Shown: one piece after another, positions 8,010 through 15,600 of the stretch
Layout: the number at the start of each line of letters is the position of its first letter
Position numbering within the stretch: position 1 is the stretch's first letter
Origin: JABDIY01 sp963803845
GTDB lineage: Bacteria; Actinomycetota; Acidimicrobiia; Acidimicrobiales; SZUA-35
DNA: 64,000 nucleotides
Reading direction: 5' to 3'
NCBI GenBank assembly: GCA_963803845.1
Contig: CAWDNZ010000004.1
Location: forward strand, 1,240,001 to 1,304,000
Translations under genes and position numbers: made by a program
Notes under the pieces: generated by a model
The model's database searches: none
What the model saw: the letters and a program-made list of their open reading frames with translations, nothing else
Told to the model about the DNA's origin: nothing

Positions 8010-9037
8010 CTAGCCGCCCTTGGCTCGACGGCGAAGCGCAGCTGCGAAATTGGTGAGGGCGTCGTTCACGTATTGGTCGGCATTGGTGAAAACGCTCTGA
8101 GCGGAATCGGAAAAACCGGCACCGGCGGCGGAAACGTCGTCACGCAACGGTGGCTCGTCGCCTCGTTGGATGTACGTCCCTGCTAGCGCCGCCTCGTAAT
8201 CCTCGCCCGCGCGAATCGGTCGATTTCGTTGACCCGAATGACCGGGAACCGCGGCGAATCGGTCTATTTCGTTGACCCGAATCACGGGAACGGGTGCGTC
8301 CGGCCGGCGGTGGCCATGAACTTGAAGAACGTGTCGAGCCCGCTGGTGTCGGAGTATTCCGCAGCCTGTTCCCGCAGCGCCGAGACGCTGATTTGATCCT
8401 CGCTGCCGCGGATACCGCCCGCCATGACCCCCAGCGCCGAGACCACCATGTCGAGGTCTTGGCTGGCCAGTAGGCCGGCGCGGTCCGAGGAAATCTCGGC
8501 CTTGCGATTCCACTCCAGCAGCGCCAACGTGATCGGTGTGACCGCCTGGCCGATCACCGGCAGGACAGACCCGGAGAACTGCAACAGGATGAACAACAGC
8601 GTGCGGTAGAGAGAGTGCTCACTGATGATGTGGCCCACCTCGTGTCCGAGGACGAACCGAATCTGGTCGAGCGATGACAGCTCGATGAGCGAGCTGTTGA
8701 GAACGATGAACGGATTGTCCACCCCAACCGCACCGGCATTTGCCAACGGGGTTTGGGAGACATAGAGACGGGGGACCGGGTGATCGAGGGTGTCGCACAC
8801 TTCGACGAGTAGCTCGTAGAGGTCGCTGTACTGGACCGGGCCGACCTCGAGCGCCTGGGCGGTGAAGATGAGCTTGATGTTGCGCTCACCAATGGCGCCG
8901 ATGACCTTGCGGATCACGGTGTCGAAGCCGGGAATTGTTTGCAGTGCGTGCAAGGCGGCACGGTCGGTGGAGTGTTCCCATGCCGCCGAAGAGATATTGG
9001 GGAAGCGGATGCGGTCTGAGGGCAGAACGTTGGTCAT
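8010..9037 (-). CDS. M48-family zinc metalloprotease, 3' part frameshifted by a 43-bp duplication
   Basis: The frame from ATG 9037 gives 251 residues with LGHEVGHIISEHSLYR, the HExxH zinc motif of M48 (HtpX/Ste24-like) proteases, a hydrophobic hairpin after it and the downstream glutamate region EWNRKAEISSDRAG. It stops at 8282 just after RTHPFP. The normal continuation VIRVNEIDRF..AGEDYEAALAGTYIQRG is present in the other frame down to TGA at 8010. A 43-bp segment is duplicated here (8213-8253 and 8256-8290) with single-base losses in each copy. Its start overlaps the stop of the small membrane protein gene upstream (ATGA), so they are translated together. Confidence 0.82.
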
Positions 9038-9228
9038 GCAGGACTCTCACTCTTGCGAACCACAAAAGTGAGGAAGATCCCGCCGAGGACTCCGAAGATG
9101 ATGGCAAAGAGCGCAACGGTGGAAATGAAGCCTCCGAGGAAGGGAATCCACCGAGCTGTCATACGAACGAAAAAGGCCAACCCCGCCATCGCGAAGAGAG
9201 CGCCGCCAGGATGCAGGAGTAGCTTCAT
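9034..9228 (-). CDS. Small two-helix membrane protein (paralogue of the next gene)
   Basis: This 64-residue protein starts MKLLLHPGGALFAMAGLAFFV and has a second hydrophobic segment (STVALFAIIFGVLGGIFLTFVV) followed by a short charged tail. It is a paralogue of the protein at 9281-9475: both begin (M/V)KLLLHPGGALF and end with a GIxxGxFLTFxV helix. Its TGA overlaps the ATG of the M48 protease gene, suggesting a functional link such as membrane partner or substrate; that link is inferred from position only. The ATG at 9228 was preferred to an upstream in-frame start because it matches the paralogue. Confidence 0.72.
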   Translation of the reverse strand: MKLLLHPGGALFAMAGLAFFVRMTARWIPFLGGFISTVALFAIIFGVLGGIFLTFVVRKSESPA

Positions 9229-9280
9229 GACACCAGGATAGAACACGACGGGGCTACCGGAGAAGCAGGCATGTTGCTCG

Positions 9281-9475
9281 TCATTGCGACGTTTCCGCCT
9301 GGTTCACGAAGAACGTGAGGAAAGCGCCACCAACGATCCCAAAGACCATGGTGCAGAACGCCAGCAGTCTCACCACGCCGCCGATTATCCAAATACTCGG
9401 GGCGATCAGCCACACGAGGAAGGCAACGAGGGCCAAAACGAACAGAGCGCCGCCGGGATGAAGGAGAAGTTTCAC
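9281..9475 (-). CDS. Small two-helix membrane protein (paralogue of the previous gene)
   Basis: From GTG 9475 the product is 64 residues, VKLLLHPGGALFVLALVAFLVWLIAPS with a second helix GIVGGAFLTFFV and tail NQAETSQ. The frame can be extended upstream but the extension is basic, low in family similarity and runs into the atp promoter region, so the start matching the paralogue was chosen. It is first in a three-gene minus-strand unit with its paralogue and the M48 protease, and is divergent from the ATP synthase operon. Confidence 0.7.
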   Translation of the reverse strand: MKLLLHPGGALFVLALVAFLVWLIAPSIWIIGGVVRLLAFCTMVFGIVGGAFLTFFVNQAETSQ

Positions 9476-9579
9476 AGCCTTGGTATCGGAGTATTTTCGC
9501 TCTAACTGAAATGCGTGGGATGCTTCGCCCAGCCGGATAGCATTTCGCCGTCGCTGGGGTGTGAATCCCGAGCTCGCTT

Positions 9580-9617
9580 CTTTATGCCTGACGCCACTCT
9601 TTATGCCTGACGCCACT
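9580..9617 (+). repeat. 19-bp tandem duplication covering the atpZ-like start codon
   Basis: CTTTATGCCTGACGCCACT occurs twice in a row (9580-9598 and 9599-9617). Each copy contains ATG CCT GAC GCC ACT. The second ATG (9603) opens the atpZ-like gene. The first (9584) opens an eight-codon peptide (MPDATLYA) whose stop overlaps the real start region, so it could act as a tiny leader or be an assembly artefact. Confidence 0.75.
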
Positions 9618-9890
9618 AGACCCACCAAACTCACCGAATCGCTTCTTCAAAGCACCGGCGGCTACGAGCTGGTGTTCTCGGCGTTGATCATGGGCTTCTT
9701 GGGCTACGCCCTCGATCGTTGGGCAGGCACCACGCCGTTCTTCGTCTTGGTCTTCAGCGCGTTCGGTTTCCTCGGTGCGGCGTTCTCTCTGTATTACCGC
9801 TTCAGGCACCAACTTCAGCTCCTAGCCAACGAGCAGCAGCTTTCCAATGAGCAGGGTGTGTCTGAGTACCGAGCTCGGCACCAGCGATGA
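9603..9890 (+). CDS. atpZ: AtpZ/AtpI-like small membrane protein of the ATP synthase operon
   Basis: The 95-residue protein has two membrane helices (ELVFSALIMGFLGYALDRW and PFFVLVFSAFGFLGAAFSLYYRF), the layout of the AtpZ/'ATPase gene 1' family found at the head of many atp operons and thought to help assembly or magnesium/calcium handling. Start ATG 9603 follows the second copy of a 19-bp duplication. Its TGA overlaps the ATG of the next gene (ATGA), so the operon begins here. Confidence 0.75.
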   Translation: MPDATRPTKLTESLLQSTGGYELVFSALIMGFLGYALDRWAGTTPFFVLVFSAFGFLGAAFSLYYRFRHQLQLLANEQQLSNEQGVSEYRARHQR

Positions 9891-10342
9891 CCGCTGTAGA
9901 GAATCGCCCCGTACCGTCGGTCGACCATCTCGATGGGCCATCACCGGCCCTTTCCGTGGCGATGGACATGGTGAAGCGATCGCTCTATCTCCTCCCGGTC
10001 GTTGTCGTGGCCGGCGCTCTGATCGGTGGCGCTGAGGGCGTGGCCTCGGTGGTCTATGCCTTGGCGATCGTGACCGTTAACTTCTTCCTTGCCGCATGGC
10101 TCATCGGAAAGGCCGCCCAAATCAACTTTGCGTTGGTGTTCGGTGCTGCGCTTGGCGGCTTCGGTTTGCGCCTCGGTTTGATCTTTTTGGCGATAACTGC
10201 AGTTGCCGGGCAAGAGTGGGTCCGAATCGTCCCGATGGGAATTACCCTCATTGTCACCCACCTGGGTTTGCTGGTGTGGGAACTTCGTTATGTATCCGCC
10301 TCCATGGCCTACCCCGGCCTGAAGCCCAAGGAGCATCGTTAG
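9887..10342 (+). CDS. atpI: ATP synthase subunit I
   Basis: The 151-residue protein has four hydrophobic helices after a polar N-terminus, matching the AtpI family, an accessory factor that helps assemble the c-ring. Sequence landmarks are KRSLYLLPVVVVAGALIGG and GAALGGFGLRLGLIFLAITAV. It sits between the AtpZ-like gene (4-base overlap) and atpB, whose GTG start follows directly after its TAG. Position is a stronger argument than sequence because the family diverges fast. Confidence 0.82.
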   Translation: MTAVENRPVPSVDHLDGPSPALSVAMDMVKRSLYLLPVVVVAGALIGGAEGVASVVYALAIVTVNFFLAAWLIGKAAQINFALVFGAALGGFGLRLGLIFLAITAVAGQEWVRIVPMGITLIVTHLGLLVWELRYVSASMAYPGLKPKEHR

Positions 10343-11134
10343 GTGTCCGTGAACCTGTTCGCAGCTGAATCGTCTGAGGGTGGGCTCAAGTTCCCGTCTA
10401 TCGAAAACCTGGTGGAGTGGCCGGCTTACCTGTTCGAGGGTACGTTCGCAGAGTTCAACAAGATCGCCCTCATCGCTGTGCTCTCCTTGGGCATTCCCAC
10501 CATCATGTTCCTGGCAGCAGGGCGTGACCGCATCCCGTCAGGATTGCAGAACCTTGTAGAGGGATCCGTCGAGTTCATCGACAATCAGGTGATCCTCCCC
10601 GCGATCGGCAAGGAAGGTTTCAAGTTCCGACCACTCCTGCTGTCCATCTTCTTCTTTGTGTTCATCGGCAATCTCTTCGAGGTCATCCCCACGTTCCAGA
10701 TGCCGCTCAATGCACGCATGGCCGTACCCGGGCTTCTCGGCGTAATGGTCCTGATCATTTTCGTTGCGGTCGGTTTCAAGGAACAAGGCGTTGGGGGCTA
10801 CCTCAAGAGTGCACTCTTCCCGCCAGGCCTTCCTAAACCGCTGTATGTGCTGGTAACTCCGATCGAGTTGCTCTCTACGTTCATCATCCGGCCCTTCAGC
10901 CTCGCCGTTCGTCTTTTCGCCAACATGCTGGCCGGTCACATCCTTCTCGTGACCTTCGGCGTGTTGTGCATCACCCTCTGGCAGCTCAGCGCCCTCGTCA
11001 TAGTGCTGCCGTTCAGTTTCGCCATGCTCGTAGCCCTCACCGGCTTCGAGATCATGGTCGCCTTCTTGCAGGGATTTGTGTTTGCCCTGCTCACCGCCGT
11101 CTATATCGGTGGTGCGATGCACCCGCATCACTAG
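10343..11134 (+). CDS. atpB: F0F1 ATP synthase subunit a
   Basis: Subunit a forms the proton half-channels next to the c-ring. The 263-residue protein has five to six membrane helices and the signature PFSLAVRLFANMLAGH, containing the essential arginine that faces the c-ring carboxylate. A late helix, LTGFEIMVAFLQGFVFALLTAVYIGGAMHPHH, ends the protein as in other actinobacteria. GTG start directly behind atpI. Confidence 0.97.
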   Translation: MSVNLFAAESSEGGLKFPSIENLVEWPAYLFEGTFAEFNKIALIAVLSLGIPTIMFLAAGRDRIPSGLQNLVEGSVEFIDNQVILPAIGKEGFKFRPLLLSIFFFVFIGNLFEVIPTFQMPLNARMAVPGLLGVMVLIIFVAVGFKEQGVGGYLKSALFPPGLPKPLYVLVTPIELLSTFIIRPFSLAVRLFANMLAGHILLVTFGVLCITLWQLSALVIVLPFSFAMLVALTGFEIMVAFLQGFVFALLTAVYIGGAMHPHH

Positions 11135-11170
11135 ACACAACTCGAACATTTTAACCAGGAGAACCTTCAC

Positions 11171-11461
11171 ATGAGTGCTATTGCGAGTGCAGCGAGTCAG
11201 GTCCTAGAACTGGCCGCGGAAGTCACACCAGCTGAAGCCAAAGCCGAATCCGCTGCTGCCAGCGCCGGTTTCGCCTATGGCCTTGCCGCCATCGGCCCCG
11301 GCATCGGTATTGGCTACCTTGTTGGCCAGGCCGTTCAGGCGATGGCCCGTCAGCCCGAAGCCGCCGGACAGGTGCAGACCACCATGTTCCTCGGAATCGC
11401 CTTCACCGAGGCCTTGGCCCTCATCGGCTTCGTGGTGTTCATTCTTCTCAAGTTCGCGTAG
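11171..11461 (+). CDS. atpE: F0F1 ATP synthase subunit c
   Basis: The 96-residue hairpin protein has an N-terminal extension of about 30 residues, then helix 1 with GIGIGYLVGQAVQAMARQPEA (the polar RQPEA loop contacts gamma and epsilon) and helix 2 with the ion-binding glutamate in GIAFTEALALIGFVVFILL. The sodium-binding pattern (Gln in helix 1 with Glu-Ser/Thr in helix 2) is missing, so a proton-driven ring is expected. A good ribosome site (AGGAGAA) precedes ATG 11171. Confidence 0.97.
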   Translation: MSAIASAASQVLELAAEVTPAEAKAESAAASAGFAYGLAAIGPGIGIGYLVGQAVQAMARQPEAAGQVQTTMFLGIAFTEALALIGFVVFILLKFA

Positions 11462-11475
11462 AGCGGAGCACCACG

Positions 11476-11997
11476 ATGCTCTTACTAGCCGCCGAATCCG
11501 CCGAGGAAGCCGCCAACCCGATCCTGCCGGTAATCCCAGAGATGTTCTGGGGTGGCCTCATGTTTGGGTTGTTCTATCTCCTCATGCGTTATGTGCTTCT
11601 TCCGCCGGTGCAGCGCACGATGGAAGATCGCGACCAGGCACTTCGTGACGAGTGGGATGCAGCCAAAGCTGCCGAGGCCGAGGTCGCCAATGCCGGCGCG
11701 GCGATTGCCGACGCTCTCGCTCCTGCTCGGGCCGAAGCTGCCGCAGTCATCGAAGCAGCCCGGCTAGAGGCCGAGGCCGAGCGGGATCAAATCATCGGCG
11801 GTGCCCAAACCGAAATCGATACGATGCGCCACCTGGCCACCGCCGAGATCGACGCCGCCCGCACCGAAGCTTTGAGTGGCGTTGGGTCTCATGTGGCTGA
11901 ACTCACCGCTCAGGCAACATCACGGGTAATCAATCGACCGGTCGACGCAGCATCCGCTATGGGTGTTGTGAACCGCATCATCTCCGAACGGGGTTAG
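11476..11997 (+). CDS. atpF: F0F1 ATP synthase subunit b
   Basis: Peripheral stalk subunit with one N-terminal membrane helix (FWGGLMFGLFYLLMRYVLLPPV) followed by a long alanine- and glutamate-rich coiled coil, 173 residues. It lies 14 bases after atpE and 7 bases before a second b-type gene. The pair probably forms a b/b' heterodimeric stalk. Confidence 0.92.
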   Translation: MLLLAAESAEEAANPILPVIPEMFWGGLMFGLFYLLMRYVLLPPVQRTMEDRDQALRDEWDAAKAAEAEVANAGAAIADALAPARAEAAAVIEAARLEAEAERDQIIGGAQTEIDTMRHLATAEIDAARTEALSGVGSHVAELTAQATSRVINRPVDAASAMGVVNRIISERG

Positions 11998-12004
11998 GAA
12001 ACTA

Positions 12005-12538
12005 ATGCATCTCGGTATCTTTGCTGCAGAGGGCCCAAATGGTTCTCAGCTCGCCAGCGACATCAATGAGGTTTATTGGGGGTCAGCGGCGTTCTTCGTC
12101 GTTCTGGGACTCATCATCTGGAAGGCCGGGCCGGCCATTGTGAAGGGGCTGAACGGTCGAACGGAAAGAATCCAGAAAGAGTTCGATGCGGCAAACGAGG
12201 CGAGGAACGCCGCCGAGCAGAGCCTCTCGGCCTCCTCGGCGGATGCCCCCAATATCGGTGTTGAGACCGCTCGAATCAAGACCGAAGCAGCCGAGACCGC
12301 CACCCGATTGCGGGTAGACACCGCCGCACGGGCCAACGCCGAAGCCGCCGCCATGAAGGAACGTGCCACCAACGACATCCAGAACCAGACCCGCCAGGCC
12401 ATCGCCGACCTGCGGGAAGAGATTTCCTCTCTCACCCGGGCCTCCACCGAGGCGTTGGTGGCCGAGAAACTCGACGCTGGTTCGCAAAGTGGTCTCATCG
12501 ATTCCTACATTTCCTCCCTGGAAACGAGCAACCGATGA
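12005..12538 (+). CDS. atpF: F0F1 ATP synthase second b-type subunit (b')
   Basis: A second stalk subunit of 177 residues: one membrane helix (SAAFFVVLGLIIWKAGPAIVKGL) with the RxxRIQKEFDAANEARNAAE pattern, then coiled coil up to the C-terminus. It differs from the first b in sequence, so it is not a recent duplicate. Mycobacteria have a b plus a b-delta fusion; here b, b' and delta are three separate genes. Its TGA overlaps the ATG of atpH by four bases. Confidence 0.9.
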   Translation: MHLGIFAAEGPNGSQLASDINEVYWGSAAFFVVLGLIIWKAGPAIVKGLNGRTERIQKEFDAANEARNAAEQSLSASSADAPNIGVETARIKTEAAETATRLRVDTAARANAEAAAMKERATNDIQNQTRQAIADLREEISSLTRASTEALVAEKLDAGSQSGLIDSYISSLETSNR

Positions 12539-13056
12539 ACGCCACCGAGTCCTATGCCGACGCCATTCTGGCGATCGCCTCGGCCGAAGGTGATATCAAC
12601 GGCACGCGTGCAGAGCTTCTTATGTTTTCCAAGGCGCTTCAAAGCAACAACGAATTGCGCTCCACACTGGCCAACACGTTGTTGCCAGCCGACACCCGGA
12701 ACCAGATCGTTGACGATCTGCTGGCGGGGAAGGCCTCCAACACAACTCGCTCGATCGTGGGCCTGGTCGTGAACGCTGGCAGGGCCGGCGATCTCAGCCA
12801 GATCGTTGATGCGTTCGTAGCCAAAGCGGCCAGCTCTACTGGCAAGCGCTTGGCGGTCGTTCGCAGCGCCGTGCCCTTGTCTGCGGACCAGCAGGCTCGC
12901 CTCTCCGCAGCGCTCGCTGTGCAAGCCGGCGGCCCGGTAGAACTGCAAATCGAGATCGACCCCTCCGTCGTCGGCGGCGTTGTCACCACCCTCGGTGACA
13001 CCGTGATCGACGGCACCGTCCGAAGCCGAATCAACAAGATGCGAGAGGCGCTGTAA
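12535..13056 (+). CDS. atpH: F0F1 ATP synthase subunit delta
   Basis: Delta links the F1 head to the peripheral stalk. The 173-residue protein has the N-terminal helical domain (ESYADAILAIASAEG) and the family's C-terminal signature IEIDPSVVGGVVTTLGDTVIDGTVRSRI. It overlaps b' by ATGA and stops directly before atpA. Confidence 0.93.
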   Translation: MNATESYADAILAIASAEGDINGTRAELLMFSKALQSNNELRSTLANTLLPADTRNQIVDDLLAGKASNTTRSIVGLVVNAGRAGDLSQIVDAFVAKAASSTGKRLAVVRSAVPLSADQQARLSAALAVQAGGPVELQIEIDPSVVGGVVTTLGDTVIDGTVRSRINKMREAL

Positions 13057-14676
13057 ATGGCACTCACCTTTGACCCGAGCGAGATCGCTAGTGCGCTCAA
13101 GAAAAACCTGGACTCGTTCAGCACCGACGTTTCCTCCTCTACGGTTGGCAAGGTCGTTGAAGTAGGCGACGGCATCGCCCGTGTCGGCGGGTTGCCGAAC
13201 GTGGCCGTCAACGAGATGCTGCGCTTCGAGGACGGCACCATCGGCCTCGCGTTGAACCTGGACGAAGCCAGCATTGGCGCCGTTGTGCTGGGCGACGTTG
13301 ACAAAATCGAAGAGGGCCAAAACGTTGAGGCCACGGGTCAGATCCTGTCGGTCCCCGTTGGCGACGGCCTGCTGGGCCGAGTGGTGAACACACTGGGCGA
13401 ACCGGTAGATGGCAAGGGCCCCCTCACCAACGTGACGCAACGTCGTATGGAGGTACAGGCTCCCGGTATCACCGGTCGCCAGCCAGTGCACGAGCCGGTG
13501 CAGACCGGCATCAAAGCTGTCGACTCGCTCATCCCGATCGGGCGTGGACAGCGCGAGCTCATCATCGGTGACCGCAAGACCGGCAAGACCACCATCGCTG
13601 TCGACGCAATCCTCGCCCAGAAGGGTGGCGGGATCAAATGTGTCTATGTTGCCATTGGGCAAAAGGCCTCCACCGTGGCTCAGACCGTCGCCAACCTCGA
13701 AGCTCACGGCGCCATGGAGTACACCGTGGTCGTTATCGCTCCAGCTTCAGACCCCGCACCGTTCAAGTTCTTGGCCCCCTACTCCGGCTGCGCAATGGGC
13801 CAGCACTGGATGGACAACGGCGGTCACGCCCTCGCCATCTACGACGACCTCTCCAAGCAGGCCGAGGCCTACCGCCAGGTTTCACTGCTGCTACGGCGTC
13901 CGCCGGGTCGTGAAGCGTTCCCCGGCGACGTGTTCTACCTGCACTCTCGTCTGCTCGAGCGGGCCGCCAAGCTGTCCGATGAGCGAGGCGCTGGCTCGCT
14001 CACCGCCTTGCCGGTGATCGAAACCAAGGCTGGCGACGTGTCCGCCTTCATCCCCACCAACGTGATCTCCATCACCGACGGTCAGATCTACCTCCAGGAC
14101 GACCTGTTCAAATCCGGTGTTCGTCCCGCCGTCGATGTTGGTATCTCGGTGAGCCGAGTTGGATCCGCTGCTCAGATCAAAGCGATGAAGAGCGCGGTGG
14201 GCACGTTGAAATCTGATCTTCAGCAGTTCCGTGAACTCCAAGCCTTTGCGGCCTTTGGTTCTGATCTCGATGCCGTTTCACAGGCCCAGCTGGACCGGGG
14301 CTACCGTCTCACGGAGCTACTGAAGCAGGGCATCAGCGCACCCGTTCCGGTAGAGGAGCAGGTGGTGTTGCTGTACTCGGGTACCCGCGGCTACCTCGAT
14401 GGCATCGAAGTTGTCGACGTCAGCAGATACGAAAAGGAAATCCTGGATTGGTTCCGGTCACGCCATGGTGACATGCTGGGCGCAATCGTCAGCACCGGCA
14501 AGGTGCCCGATGAAGAGGCGCTCGAAGCTGCCATCGCTGCATTCACCGATCAGTTCCAAAGCACCGGCCACGAAACCCAAACACCGGAGGCCAAGGCGCA
14601 GGCCGAAGCGCAGCGCAAGATGGTCGACGCACCAACCACATTGCCCGAAACCGACACCTCCCGAGCGAAGGCCTAA
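13057..14676 (+). CDS. atpA: F0F1 ATP synthase subunit alpha
   Basis: Non-catalytic nucleotide-binding subunit of F1, 539 residues. It shows the Walker A GDRKTGKT, the IYDDLSKQAEAYRQVSLLLRRPPGREA stretch and SVSRVGSAAQIKAMK, all typical of alpha. The C-terminus carries about 30 extra charged residues (QTPEAKAQAEAQRKMVDAP), an extension also seen in actinobacterial alpha subunits. ATG follows the atpH stop with no gap. Confidence 0.98.
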   Translation: MALTFDPSEIASALKKNLDSFSTDVSSSTVGKVVEVGDGIARVGGLPNVAVNEMLRFEDGTIGLALNLDEASIGAVVLGDVDKIEEGQNVEATGQILSVPVGDGLLGRVVNTLGEPVDGKGPLTNVTQRRMEVQAPGITGRQPVHEPVQTGIKAVDSLIPIGRGQRELIIGDRKTGKTTIAVDAILAQKGGGIKCVYVAIGQKASTVAQTVANLEAHGAMEYTVVVIAPASDPAPFKFLAPYSGCAMGQHWMDNGGHALAIYDDLSKQAEAYRQVSLLLRRPPGREAFPGDVFYLHSRLLERAAKLSDERGAGSLTALPVIETKAGDVSAFIPTNVISITDGQIYLQDDLFKSGVRPAVDVGISVSRVGSAAQIKAMKSAVGTLKSDLQQFRELQAFAAFGSDLDAVSQAQLDRGYRLTELLKQGISAPVPVEEQVVLLYSGTRGYLDGIEVVDVSRYEKEILDWFRSRHGDMLGAIVSTGKVPDEEALEAAIAAFTDQFQSTGHETQTPEAKAQAEAQRKMVDAPTTLPETDTSRAKA

Positions 14677-14679
14677 CCG

Positions 14680-15582
14680 ATGCCTGGTGGCGCCGAACGA
14701 GTACTTCGCCGACGCATCGGCAGCGTGAAGAACACCAAGAAGATTACGCGCGCCATGGAACTCATTGCGGCAACCCGGGTAACGCGTGCCCGCCAGCGAG
14801 CCAATGCGGCGCGGCCCTACGCCGAGCAGCTGACCAGCGTGATCGAGAACCTCGCCGCCGGTGGGGCCGATGTGGATCACCCGCTTCTTCGCCAAGTGGA
14901 GAACCCTCATATCGTGGCATTCATCGTGTGCGCTGGCGATCGCGGTCTGGCCGGTCCCTACAACTCCGCAGTGATTCGTTCCGCAGAGCGTGAGATCCAG
15001 GCGCATCGTGCCGAGGGCGGCGACTACAAGATCATCTCCGTCGGTCGGAAGGTGAAGGACTACTTCACGTTCCGAGGCTTCGAGATCGAGAAGGCCTTCA
15101 CCGGTTTCACCGACAACCCCACCTACGAAGACGCCCGCCGTGTAGCGCGAGCGGTCCGTGACTTGTTCGACAACGGTCTGGTGGACCAGGTGGAGCTCAT
15201 CTATACGGAGTTCGTCTCTCTGGGAACCCAGCGGCCGGTGGTTCGTCGATTCCTACCGTTGGAATCCACCGAAACCATCTCCGAGGAGGGCGGCGGCGAA
15301 GCGTCGGCTCTGGCCGGGTTCAGTTTCGAACCTTCCCCCGAGGGTGTTTTGGAAGACTTACTTCCCCAGTATGTGGAAGCCCGGCTTTTCGCCGCCCTGC
15401 TGGAGGCTGCGGCCTCTGAGCACGCCAATCGTCAGCGGGCCATGAAGGCGGCCACCGAAAACGCTGAAGATCTGATCACCAAGCTGGCCCGAGACATGAA
15501 CCGGGCTCGCCAGGCTTCCATCACCACTGAGATCATGGAGATCGTCAGTGGTGCCGAGGCCCTCGAAGACGACGCTGCTTAA
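14680..15582 (+). CDS. atpG: F0F1 ATP synthase subunit gamma
   Basis: Central rotor shaft, 300 residues. The N-terminal helix reads ERVLRRRIGSVKNTKKITRAMELIAA and the C-terminal helix NRARQASITTEIMEIVSGAEAL, the two halves of the coiled coil. CAGDRGLAGPYNS is the conserved region of the globular part. Three bases separate it from atpA. Confidence 0.97.
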   Translation: MPGGAERVLRRRIGSVKNTKKITRAMELIAATRVTRARQRANAARPYAEQLTSVIENLAAGGADVDHPLLRQVENPHIVAFIVCAGDRGLAGPYNSAVIRSAEREIQAHRAEGGDYKIISVGRKVKDYFTFRGFEIEKAFTGFTDNPTYEDARRVARAVRDLFDNGLVDQVELIYTEFVSLGTQRPVVRRFLPLESTETISEEGGGEASALAGFSFEPSPEGVLEDLLPQYVEARLFAALLEAAASEHANRQRAMKAATENAEDLITKLARDMNRARQASITTEIMEIVSGAEALEDDAA

Positions 15583-15600
15583 AGGAGCATTGAAAACACT

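Noticed and set aside
11171..11461. Sodium-driven c-ring
   Set aside because: Helix 1 lacks the glutamine and helix 2 has TEA instead of the ES/ET sodium pattern.
12505..13707. 400-codon open frame on the minus strand over atpH-atpA
   Set aside because: Antisense shadow of conserved atp genes in high-GC DNA; histidine- and glycine-rich nonsense composition.
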